Source: Haliclystus octoradiatus
Taxonomy: Eukaryota > Cnidaria > Staurozoa > Stauromedusae > Haliclystidae
NCBI GenBank assembly: GCA_916610825.1
Contig: OU744446.1
Coordinates: 14,256,538-14,320,537, forward strand
Length of the DNA stretch: 64,000 bases
Direction of reading: 5' to 3'
Part shown: positions 1 through 12,600 of the stretch, in pieces
Layout: every line of letters starts with the position of its first letter
Position numbering within the stretch: the first letter of the stretch is position 1
Notes under the pieces: model-generated
Databases searched by the model: none
What the model was told of the DNA's origin: nothing
Seen by the model: only the letters and a program-made list of their open reading frames with translations
Translations under genes and position numbers: made by a program

Positions 1-147
1 TAATGAATGAATTCTTATTTCTGTAAAACAACAGTGACTGTGAAAGACTTGCCGAAAATGTGATTATTTACAAATTAATTATATTTAAGATATTTTGACA
101 AGTTCTCAGATTTAAGTGTAGCTTTAAACATATCATGAACATTTAAT

Positions 148-1575
<1,428 letters not shown>

Positions 1576-1637
1576 CTTTATGTTTATCTAATAGCAGATA
1601 ATATAGGGCTCTATGTCTTCATTTGACAGAGCGGTAA

Positions 1638-2752
1638 ATAATAATAATATATGGCGAAAGAGTCAAAGAATACACATTCTTTACTGTTACTCAAGTTTCA
1701 CGCTTTTCACAGCGATCTTCAGACAGATTTTTTACTCAATGAAAAATATACATGATATCTACGTTCTATGATAAACTCTCCGTAATGCTGCTTTCTATTG
1801 TTTAATTAATACAATGCTATTGTTATTGCTATTGTTAATACAAGTGGTAGAAAAATGTGATGGTTTCCTTTATTCTCAGTAAATGATTATTTAGTTATGT
1901 TTTTGATTTATTAAAATTGGACAGGTAATATTTATTTTCGTGACGACATTTAGATATTAATTCAGTTTTTTTGTTTATTATTGGTTCTGTTGCGCATATG
2001 ATATGATATTTTTCCAAGAGGCATAAATGGCATTTTTTTGAGATGTTGTTGTATGCTTTTGCATTAGCGATGGCTGACCATTCGATTTTGTATGTGATGT
2101 TTTTGTCTTTTAAATCCCAAACGTGTTTGGATAGTTGTGTGCTAGTGTTGTATTTTCTGTGTTTGAGTGTTGCCTTGTGTTGCGTGTAGCGTTGTTTGAA
2201 CGTGCCTTCCGTCAACCCAATGTAGCTCTGTCCTTCTTGGTCAAATGGAGTAGTGACGTTTGCTTTATAGATAATACTTTTCATTTGGCATTTGTTGTTG
2301 AAAGGGCATAAGTTTTTGTATCTACAGTTGCATTGGTTGGTGTTAGTTATGGTGTTTGTTGTCGAATTGATTATTTTATTGTTATGGCTCTTTAGGATTG
2401 AATTCATGTTATTTGTGCAACTATAGCTGACTTTGATTGTGTTGAGATTGAAAATCTTGTTTAATTTGTTCGATTTTGGGAAGTGTTTTTTTATTAAGTT
2501 AAGGAACGTACGACCGATGTTAGTTTTCACGCTCTTGTTGTAGGGTGGATTGAACCATATGGCTTTTCTTGATCGGCATTTTCTATTGTTGTTTAATGGT
2601 GTTTCTCGTGGATTGTATTTTAGGTGCGTATCGTGTCCGCTTTTTCTCAAAGCGTCAGCGTATGGTTCTTTACTGTTCTCGAATATTGTGGAGTTAGTGG
2701 ATAAATCAGATAGTCTTTGATTAATAGCTGTTGGTATTTTTTTTAGTATATT
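1638..2752 (-). mobile_element. Penelope-like retroelement 3' end, minus-strand copy
   Basis: This is the left arm of a 1.1 kb inverted repeat whose right arm is 2888-4002. It is a 5'-truncated retroelement: linker, GIY-YIG-type endonuclease and 3' UTR ending in an ATT-rich tail. The two arms differ by only about five bases that I could find. The 5' ends face each other and the 3' ends point outward. Confidence 0.75.
1895..2752 (-). CDS. Penelope-like polyprotein fragment: RT linker and GIY-YIG endonuclease (5'-truncated)
   Basis: The frame is open from the truncation point near 2752 to a stop at 1895; there is no genuine start codon, so this is a fragment. The order is a region with the WFNPPY and KTNIG blocks that follows the RT in such elements, a Cys-rich segment (CNCRYKNLCPFNNKC), then a GIY-YIG-like core beginning YIGLTEGTF with Arg and His further on (QRYTQH), and a terminal KCHLCLLEK / CRHENKY block. 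Reverse transcriptase fused to a GIY-YIG endonuclease is the hallmark of Penelope-like elements; assignment to a clade is not possible here. Nearly identical to the frame on the other arm. Confidence 0.7.
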   Translation of the reverse strand, partial: NILKKIPTAINQRLSDLSTNSTIFENSKEPYADALRKSGHDTHLKYNPRETPLNNNRKCRSRKAIWFNPPYNKSVKTNIGRTFLNLIKKHFPKSNKLNKIFNLNTIKVSYSCTNNMNSILKSHNNKIINSTTNTITNTNQCNCRYKNLCPFNNKCQMKSIIYKANVTTPFDQEGQSYIGLTEGTFKQRYTQHKATLKHRKYNTSTQLSKHVWDLKDKNITYKIEWSAIANAKAYNNISKKCHLCLLEKYHIICATEPIINKKTELISKCRHENKYYLSNFNKSKT

Positions 2753-2767
2753 AGTATTTTAGTTTAG

Positions 2768-3745
2768 TACTTAAAGGTAATTGACTTCTTAGACCTAACA
2801 TTTAACTTGAACACTGACACATACCAGCCATATCGAAAGCCTAACGACCAACCATTATACATTAACATCAACTCCAACCACCCGCCAAATATACTAAAAC
2901 AAATACCAACAGCTATTAATCAAAGACTATCTGATTTATCCACTAACTCCACAATATTCGAGAACAGTAAAGAACCATACGCTGACGCTTTGAGAAAAAG
3001 CGGACACGATACGCACCTAAAATACAATCCACGAGAAACACCATTAAACAACAATAGAAAATGCCGATCAAGAAAAGCCATATGGTTCAATCCACCCTAC
3101 AACAAGAGCGTGAAAACTAACATCGGTCGTACGTTCCTTAACTTAATAAAAAAACACTTCCCAAAATCGAACAAATTAAACAAGATTTTCAATCTCAACA
3201 CAATCAAAGTCAGCTATAGTTGCACAAATAACATGAATTCAATCCTAAAGAGCCATAACAATAAAATAATCAATTCGACAACAAACACCACAACTAACAC
3301 CAACCAATGCAACTGTAGATACAAAAACTTATGCCCTTTCAACAACAAATGCCAAATGAAAAGTATTATCTATAAAGCAAACGTCACTACTCCATTTGAC
3401 CAAGAAGGACAGAGCTACATTGGGTTGACGGAAGGCACGTTCAAACAACGCTACACGCAACACAAGGCAACACTCAAACACAGCAAATACAACACTAGCA
3501 CACAACTATCCAAACACGTTTGGGATTTAAAAGACAAAAACATCACATACAAAATCGAATGGTCAGCCATCGCTAATGCAAAAGCATACAACAACATCTC
3601 AAAAAAATGCCATTTATGCCTCTTGGAAAAATATCATATCATATGCGCAGAAGAACCAATAATAAACAAAAAAACTGAATTAATATCTAAATGTCGTCAC
3701 GAAAATAAATATTACCTGTCCAATTTTAATAAATCAAAAACATAA
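2768..3745 (+). CDS. Penelope-like polyprotein fragment: RT C-terminus and GIY-YIG endonuclease
   Basis: The frame is open from about 2768 to the stop ending at 3745. The first residues (LKVIDFLDLTFNL, then PYRKPND and NSNHPP) correspond to the end of the reverse transcriptase in related elements. These are followed by the WFNPPY block, the Cys-rich CNCRYKNLCPF segment and the GIY-YIG core (YIGLTEGTFKQRY, about nt 3416-3454). No ATG begins the frame and the catalytic RT motifs are missing, so the copy is 5'-truncated. It differs from the minus copy at a few residues (for example KHSKYN versus KHRKYN). The endonuclease domain shows no stop or frameshift, which suggests recent insertion. Confidence 0.7.
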   Translation, partial: YLKVIDFLDLTFNLNTDTYQPYRKPNDQPLYININSNHPPNILKQIPTAINQRLSDLSTNSTIFENSKEPYADALRKSGHDTHLKYNPRETPLNNNRKCRSRKAIWFNPPYNKSVKTNIGRTFLNLIKKHFPKSNKLNKIFNLNTIKVSYSCTNNMNSILKSHNNKIINSTTNTTTNTNQCNCRYKNLCPFNNKCQMKSIIYKANVTTPFDQEGQSYIGLTEGTFKQRYTQHKATLKHSKYNTSTQLSKHVWDLKDKNITYKIEWSAIANAKAYNNISKKCHLCLLEKYHIICAEEPIINKKTELISKCRHENKYYLSNFNKSKT

Positions 3746-3997
3746 CTAAATAATCATTTACTGAGAATAAAGGAAACCATCACATTTTTCTACCACTTGT
3801 ATTAACAATAGCAATAACAATAGCATTGTATTAATTAAACAATAGAAAGCAGCATTACGGAGAGTTTATCATAGAACGTAGATATCATGTATATTTTTCA
3901 TTGAGTAAAAAATCTGTCTGAAGATCGCTGTGAAAAGCGTGAAACTTGAGTAACAGTAAAGAATGTGTATTCTTTGACTCTTTCGCCATATATTATT

Positions 3998-4002
<5 letters not shown>
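2768..4002 (+). mobile_element. Penelope-like retroelement 3' end, plus-strand copy
   Basis: This is the right member of the head-to-head pair. It reaches about 120 bp further 5' than its partner (into the end of the RT) and ends in a TAA-rich tail that continues as a short (AAT)n at 4001-4040. The 3' UTR (3746-4002) is the reverse complement of 1638-1894. Confidence 0.75.
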
Positions 4003-4039
<37 letters not shown>

Positions 4040-4041
<2 letters not shown>

Positions 4042-6670
4042 TAATAACAATAATAATATTATTCCTATATTATATATTATGAAGTATCTTCCCATCTATG
4101 TAGATCTTCTCGTCGCTTATGATGACGATTCAAAAGAAGGACCACATAGTTATATGACTGATTGGTACGGCAGAAGACATAAGACCTTTCATTACACGTC
4201 AAGACGTCGGCGACGTCGCAGTTGAAGAATTGGAATGTATTACTGAAAAATGCTTTATATTTATCATCGATATATTAGTAAAGTCAGATATTGTCAATGT
4301 ATGCAATTGTAACACGCCACACAGTAAATTAGCCACAATTGAGTAATATCCATGCATATAAGGGACTATGAGCGCCCACAATTATTTTTAATTTTCCAAA
4401 CAAGGCATTAAGTAATATTGTAGAGTGCCACTATATTATCCAATGTGCGCATGCAATGATTATATAGCACTGCACTTGTAATTCTAATAATTAAGCTTTA
4501 TATGCCCAATTCAGATATAATGATTTTGTGTTTGCTATATGATGTTGTTGTTTATTTGTCAAAATAAGTGTTGACCGAAAATATACAAGGAAGAGCCACA
4601 GCTTCCATCAAATTTACAAAATTGCAACATTATGTATCCTACTATAACAAATGGATTGAAATAACTTTCAATGTTACTGGTATATATAGTCATAGCTGCT
4701 TGAGGTATTCATTGAGGTATATCAGAGTCAATTCGAAGTGGGTTCAGACTGATGCAAAGATTTCAAAATTCATGAACTGTTCATGAACTGTAGATTATAT
4801 ATAGCATATAGATTATTTATAGCCTATAGTATGAAGTGCTTCTGTATAATAAAAAGATATGAAATACAAAATAAAAAGTATTAGTTTGATATTTAAATAT
4901 AAGTAAATCAATTAGTGTAATTATATAGTTGTAGAGCTGTGTTAGTCTGATCTTAAAACTGGCAAAAATATTCAAGTTCTTGAATGCAATTCACTGGGTT
5001 TTCCCAAGGGTCTTTGGGGTCAAAGATGTAGGCTGCGCAAGAAAGCTAAAAAGATAAATCACATCGTGAGGAGTCGCGAGACAATCATTGGGAACAGCTG
5101 TTAATTTCTGGATCAATCTTAACTCTGCAGCTTTTTAGAAGGTAGCAATGACCGGAAAGAAGTTAGGACAGTAGCGTGGTGATCTGACTATAATGATGTT
5201 TCTTCCATATTGATCGTATAGGTGGAAGCTGGTGTAAGGCATAGTTGAATATTTACGATTCGATGCCTTGTTCGACAATGTTAGCATTTTGTTCTTACCT
5301 GGAAAACTGAAACTGAGGTTTTATGTTATTGAATCTAATCGTCTTGTTTTGAAAGAACGAGTAGAGGTATAACCCAGTCTTCTTGTTGACTAAACATGAA
5401 CTTGAACCGGTACCGGTACTAAATCTAAACCTCCCTATTACACACTGGGGCGTTCTCCTACCAATTGTGATAATGCTGATGTGGTTGAATGCTCAGCTAT
5501 AAAACTATGTTGGTTTTAGGGTGGCGGAAATGAATTTTCAGAATTGGCTATAAATACTATCCATATAATAGGTATGGCTCCTTGAAAATTCGGATGAAAA
5601 TCATCTGGAGACGGAATTAGTCGAATCAGGATATACGTGATTTAGTCCCGGATTTAGTAATAATTCTTCCCATTTCCATTTTCATCATTTAGATTTCGAC
5701 AACTGTATTATGACATTCATAATCATAATAGCAATATAATTACAATACCAAAGTGTAACTCGAATTTATGTACACATACAAAGTCAAAATTGCAGCAATT
5801 CTCATTGCATTTATCCGAATTTGAACTTATCCAAAATTGTGTAAGAAGGACTTGATTGGAGGGGGAGGGGGTTGCATCAGCTCTGCATTGACGGACGGTG
5901 CCACTTTGGAAACAAGTGAATTCCCAAAATGTTCCAACAATCTTGTTCATGCTGCCAAAAATGTTTCAAAAATCTAAAAAAATGTTCTTTAAATTTTTTT
6001 TTAAAGTTCTCCACATGAAAGTTCTTCAAATTTCAAAGTTCTACGGAAAATTGAAAATGATGATGATGATAAAAATGATGAAAAATAGAAATGATGATGA
6101 TGAAGGTTTTAATCCATTCGTTCTATGATCTTCTTACGAAATATATCGCCATAGATCGTGATATCGGGCTATGTTGTTACGTCACTCCATAATTGACGTC
6201 ATGCTGATGTCAATGACACTATGCAGAATGTTTGTAAGCTAACATAAATTTAAGTAGACTCAACAATGGCGATGATGTCAAAGACAATAAATTCATTTTG
6301 CTGATATTTGAATTGAAAGAAATACTGAATAGCAAATCAGCTATCAGCAAACCTCAAACAATGATTCAGCATTGTAGGCGGTGGACAAAATAATGTGAAA
6401 ATCGATGATAAAGTTCCATGCCATAAAGTTACTTGTCGAATGTTGATGGACGAGGTAAAATTGGACTGTTACAAAATTCATTGAAACTTGAGCTGAATTG
6501 TTGAGTACTTTGACTTTCGACATTTTATTTTGCAAGACTACGTTTAATCGACACCACATCATTTTGGTAAGTTTTATCATTTGTTTAATATAGGCTATGA
6601 AACACTAGTCTCAAAACTGATATAGCAGATTACCGATATACTAGGCTAGTATAGGCCTATAATCGTTCTA
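4040..6670. other. Intergenic region without a recognisable gene
   Basis: Only short open frames without support are present. The region holds one small copy of the GTTCATGAAC-type repeat (about 4772-4792), a GATGAT-rich patch near 6058-6105, and a perfect CRE palindrome at 6194-6201 that may belong to the promoter of the gene starting at 6675. Confidence 0.6.
6194..6201. promoter_or_regulatory. Palindromic CRE (TGACGTCA)
   Basis: A perfect CREB/ATF site lies 474 bp upstream of the ATG of the glutaredoxin-DEP-DUF547 gene. The distance is larger than for the other CREs in this window, so an unseen 5' UTR intron or chance occurrence are both possible. Confidence 0.4.
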
Positions 6671-6674
6671 TAAA

Positions 6675-9600
6675 ATGGTTCGATTTCCAGGCTTGTCAAA
6701 CATCTTCAAAATGCCAGAGAAAGAAGTTCAAGGTCGTGTTACAATCTACTCAATCATTGGATGTCCGTATTGTATTCGTGCTAAAGCAAGAATGGAAGAG
6801 TTGGGATTGCCATTTGTGGATATAAATCTCGACAAATACCCTGCACACAGAGAAGCAATGATAAAACGAACTGGAAAAAAGACTGTTCCTCAGATTTTCT
6901 TTAATGAAATTCATGTTGGTGGCTTCTCTGATCTTGATAAACTTGTAAGTAAACCTTGGAAACGTCCATTTTATTTCTAATTTAATAATGTGGCCAAATG
7001 AGCCATGAGAATATGAGGAGCTAGTGCCTGGGGAGAGCATCTACAAACATTAAAATTATATAACTTTATAAAGACAGACAATTTGAAGTAGTGAAGTAGT
7101 CAGGGATGCCAGAAGTAACTGTGGGCAAATGCATGTAAAACTTAGGCCTTGAGGGGCATTTTCCCAAAACATTTCTTGTGCTCAGAAAATGTTACTCCAC
7201 ACGGTTCCACAACTTATTTCGACAACCAGTATCATATGTTTATTTTATTACCGAATTAATCACAACTGATCATAAGATCATAATAACCATTAAATTTGAC
7301 ATGACGAGAGATATAGCCTAAGGGTGGATTATTAATAATTATAGATATATTACATATCGCTCCCGCTGCCCCCATCTGGTATCCGTCCGTAGTCTGAGTA
7401 GCCCACATAACATTTCAGAATATTTTGCTGTTTCTCAATTCTGCAGATTATGTCATGCGTGATTCAATTTTTGATCTTGCAGTTTAGATATTTGCCGTGA
7501 AGTCCCTAGCCCGGCAGTAATTTCTGTCTGCGAATTTCACACTTTGATCAGCGACCTGATAGAATCATAACAGATACCCAGTACAGGGGAATATTTTGTA
7601 TTGTAGGCCTACTTGACATAGATCAGAAAAAGGAAATATGAACCCAGGAATGGCGACAATGTTATTGTGGGAGGCATCCGACACACATGCTGGTGGGGGA
7701 ACAACTCACAACAAAGAGCCCCTATTTGGAACATTCAAATATAATGTAGCCTAGACCTACTGATTCATCGTCAGAGCAGATTAAGAGAACAATGACCAAT
7801 GCATAGCCCATTTAACAATGTTATAATACTCAGATAGCTTACAGTCAGAACGGATGTAGGTCAAACTGCTCCAAGATCATTTGTAGAGTTAGTTACCACA
7901 TTACTGATACCCAAACCATGAAAAAAGCATGAATTTTTATGGCGTTTTCATGACATTATCATAGCATATTCACATTTTAATATTGTGAATATGGATATTT
8001 CATGTTTTACAAACTTTTCATAGCCTGCAAAATTTGTGGTTTTCACTTTTTTACATTTTCATTGTGTTTACACAGCACTTTCATGGCATTTACATGATTT
8101 TAGTGTTGTTGGTGCCAGGAGGTAACATATCGATTCTATGTTTGTTATTCCAACTAGAGTCAAGAAGAAGTTGAACGTTTCATCACACTGGTGACTGATA
8201 CACCTGCACCTGATACAGCTCCTGCATTACCTAATCCCGATGAAAAGGCGGAGGGAGACAACAATCAAGGTTTGAAATTCACCAACTCTTCAAAATCAAA
8301 AAAGATGATATCACAAGGGATCGCAGGGGAATAATGTTCTCCCACTCCTTTATTTTCAACTTTATTTTATTATCAGACATTAATATAAAATAGAAAACAA
8401 AGATGACGGCAAAACATTTTTCTTTTACTTTGGTTTGACGTGTTTAATCACTCAGCCGTTTGCTTGCCTATTCTTTATTATGCTGTGGACCTGTGGTCTA
8501 CTTAGCATTAAGTAGGCTTACTCATAAACACCATTTTCTTCTAAATTTTCTCTAGCCTTACCTAATCTAGAATTATAGCCTACTATTACCAATTTTGTTG
8601 GACCCTCTGTATATGCCCTACATCTGTATACTCGAATTTACAGTAAATATAATTAATTATTTTTTAATTGGTGATTATCCTTGACATTTAAATATTCTGA
8701 AGGAGCATTTACCTAGCGGCATACGGTATGGATTCCAAATTTTGTCAAAAATTTTCAAGGCTGTTGCTCGTATTGACAAGTCACATTTTTGATTTTATAA
8801 TATTACATTTTATTATATTTGATTTACTGAATCTATTTCTTGCAATCTTAAACAAAGTGATTAGGTCTAAAGGATACAATTTTAACCAAGAAAAATAATT
8901 AAAATCATTCATTGATAACAATCTGATCTGCTGGGTAACTAAATATCTGAAGAATAAAATTAACGATGGTTAGATTTTTATATTGTCATCGATTGCTGGA
9001 TTTTTTTAATAACAAGTTATAATCAAATGAAATTGTTAAAGTATACAGGACACAGCAGAATATATAGTATATATATATTTGATGAATTCTATCAATAACA
9101 GGTCTACTGATCAACTTTAAGTCAGGAAGAATTTATGATAGCAAGAAATTCGCAAGTATTTGCCTTTAACTCACAACTCACAATATTCCATGCACAGTTC
9201 ATTAAATGTTCATGAACAACCATACAAATTTAGCAAAGTCTACTGATCTCAGCATTGTAAAAATAGAACACGTTCCATTATCATTTGCATAGGCTTTCTT
9301 ATAATTTTATATTATGTTCTTTTTTATGTTCTTGTTCATTTTGTAGATTTTGACTTTGTGTGTGAGCTTGATGAGTATGCAAAACTTGTCAAAAGTATCA
9401 AAGAGAGTGGTATCATCAAAGAACATAGACATGGTCTCAAAACATACAAGAATTCATTTCTAGGAAGAGATGCTGTCGACTTCCTTATGAAAAATAAACA
9501 AATAGGTAAAAATATACTTAATTACATGATCACAGTTAGGTATATGTCTACAGCTTATGTGCAGGTTGACCACACCAAGGTATCGATCTGTTACATATTT

Positions 9601-12600
9601 TATTTTGTTGTCAGACCATCAATTGGCTCATCGATTAAAATAATCAATCACATTGATATTCAACCGGGCCTGTGGATGGGATATGCACCAAGGTTGTCAC
9701 TAGCTATTCCATTTGTTGGCAGGGTCGAAACGTGTGCCAAACTAGCTTCATCAATTTCTGATGTTGTCGCAAACATAATTGATTGCAGCGGAGCGCATGG
9801 ATTGAATAAATAATTCTTTGTATTAGAAGCAAAACTCTAACAGATATCTATCTCACTATGGCCAACCTTGGCTGTGTAGTTAATATTCATGTATTCTTGT
9901 AGTATTCAGCAACTTTTTCAGAGATGGATGGATGCTGAGGATTTTTGATGAGATTTTCATGCCTGGATTTGTTTGGGATACTGCACGCGAGCGTCTACAC
10001 ATGCGCAATAGTCAGAATACTTTTCGATTGCTTTTCTGAAAATTTTTTATCATATTGATTTAGAATAACTCAATTGTTCTGAATCTAAAATACTAAGAAT
10101 TTATGAACAATAAGGATATTAGAAACTTTCTGTTCAAAAGCTAAATGCAAAAACTATATATAATTGAGGGAAATGCTTGTTTTAATGTATTTGTCAATTT
10201 TTTGCATTTAATATCATGTAGAATGTGAATAGTTTGTTGAAATTGCATTCACGTCCAATTTACATGTTCAACAAAATGTTGTATGCAGTTGGCTATAATG
10301 TCCAATTGTCGTTTGCCCTCGCATTCAAAGTTCGATTTTTGCAAGTCGAACCAACAAAGATGGATTGTTTGCTTGGGCTTTAACAGTTAATAATGTTGAC
10401 AAATCCAGAGACTTGACAGACTTGAGCACAAAATAGTTTGTAGGCCAGGTAGCAAATACGAGATAATTTTATTTCAGCGGGCTACACTGTATTATTATAC
10501 ACTAGATATAAAGATCGCAACTGTAATTTCCCAAACAACAAAAAGATGTTCTTGGCTTTACTTTTGTTTTACAATTTTTGTGACCATTTGCTGATTGATT
10601 TGAAACTGATTTTACGTGGATGACATTTCTTGCAGAGCACAAACATGCTACTGACATGATGCAAGAGGTTGTTGCCAAACATTTTGCGCATGGTGTAAAA
10701 AAATCAGCCAAAGAGGAATTCAAGGATGATGATACCATTTACAGATTCCTTGATAATGAAGATTCAAATGCTCTTAATGCTGGTCTTACGTCAACATGTG
10801 AACCTCGATCAGGTACTTCATATACAAAATATAACTTGTTAATGTCAAAATTAAATAGTGCTGCTGTTGAATGTTTTGTAGAATTACTTTCACATACACT
10901 TGCATATTTACTAGTGAAACATTATCAATGTACAACTACAATCACTGGTTCATAGACTTCCGCATCCAACTACATACCTTATTATTGATAAGCTCATCCG
11001 GTCTAGATCTAATCTGCTAGTTACCTTTAAACATTTGAATTTATTTTATCAAGTTTATTTTATTTTATTTGAATATCATTTATTGAAAATAATAACTGAC
11101 TGACAATTTTCATCTTAAAACCTTTGTAATTTTCAAGGTGCAGTTTTGTGCTTTATCCGTTACTTGATTAGCTATAACATGTTGAACTAGGATACATCAG
11201 CTATATGATTAGACTATATGAATTCATGTGGTCTTCTTATACTACAGCTCTCTAAATCTGAATGGGTAATTTTTATAATGATAATGACTCCATAAATGAT
11301 TGGCATTGGGGTTGCTTATTCATGGTAATGCCTTTTGCATCACTTGACACTTGACGTAATCAGTAGAGGCCAACAGGAAACTATCTCAATACATTTTATT
11401 TCAGTTGGTACTACTATGAAAAGATTTCCCACTGCTTAGGTTCTTAAAACCCTTACTTCTGTAGAACCTGACAACATACGAGAAACAAGTTTGGCTATCC
11501 CAAGTCTAGTTTATGGAATGTTTGGAGTTGTCTGGACATATTTCTCATTCCTGTGGACATTGTTAATACCTAAAAATCCTTTACGTAAAAGAGTTTTGAA
11601 TGCAGCACCGCCAAGTGGCATAATATTGTTTCGCAAGGCTAGACAAGGTCAGAGTTGAAACTCAAAAGTCTCCTCAAACCGTGAACTTGCAATTGCTGAT
11701 ACATCTTTTTGATGAATTATCATTATTACATTTTAGCCTCTGAAGTGGGTGAAGAACTACGCCGGCTCATCCTCACAATTTATAATTCATTTTTGTCAAA
11801 AGATGGCAAGGTTTGTAAGCTCGAAACATAATATCATGCTTGTTTGCTAGCTCTATATAACCGAGTTGTACTGAAGTCAAGTGTATACAAATGTGCTCTA
11901 CAATACCCAGTTACAGTCTGTTGACAGCCTAAGAAAGCACAGTCAACCTGTTATATTAAGGGTCAGCTCTATACAGCAACCACATGAATATGAATATTAT
12001 GGTCACACTTGGTATGTCTAGGACTCTAAAATAGTATTCTCTATTGAATTGACACTGATATAACTTCCACCTGTAAAAAGTGGTCAATGTATCTACCTCT
12101 CGTAGCTTGATGTTATATACAGGTTTCAATGTACTTTATTAGATTCATATGCAAAACAAATAAGAGTTTGACTCTAGCCTACATTACAAGTTATGTGAGG
12201 ATAATCAATTTTTCAAATATTTCTATAATACTGTAATAATAATTGTTTATTGGGTGCAAGAATTAAAATCTGATTAGAAGTTTCTTCTTGAAACATTTTA
12301 AAACAAAAGTCAATGGCAACAGTTTTTGGATTTTATTCTACTCAACGTCGTTTCGACTGATATCTTCAGCCATTTTCAAGAGAATAATTTTTTTAAAATG
12401 TTCATAAAAACATAATTTATAAGTTTAAAATTGAATAGAGTTTGTAATTTACATGCTAGGAATTTTTAGATTTATAATTAAAAAACAATTAAAAAACACA
12501 TGCAAGGATTTTTTACATTTTTTTTTATGTATATTTATGATTACGATTAAAACAATACAGAGCTAATTGAATCCGCTTGCGAATTAAGATCAAGCTTAAG

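Noticed and set aside
9506-9813. Continuation of the DEP exon frame to 9813 (ends SGAHGLNK)
   Set aside because: The DEP domain continues perfectly in exon 4 at 10636 after a GT donor at 9506; the read-through has no domain similarity and is intron.
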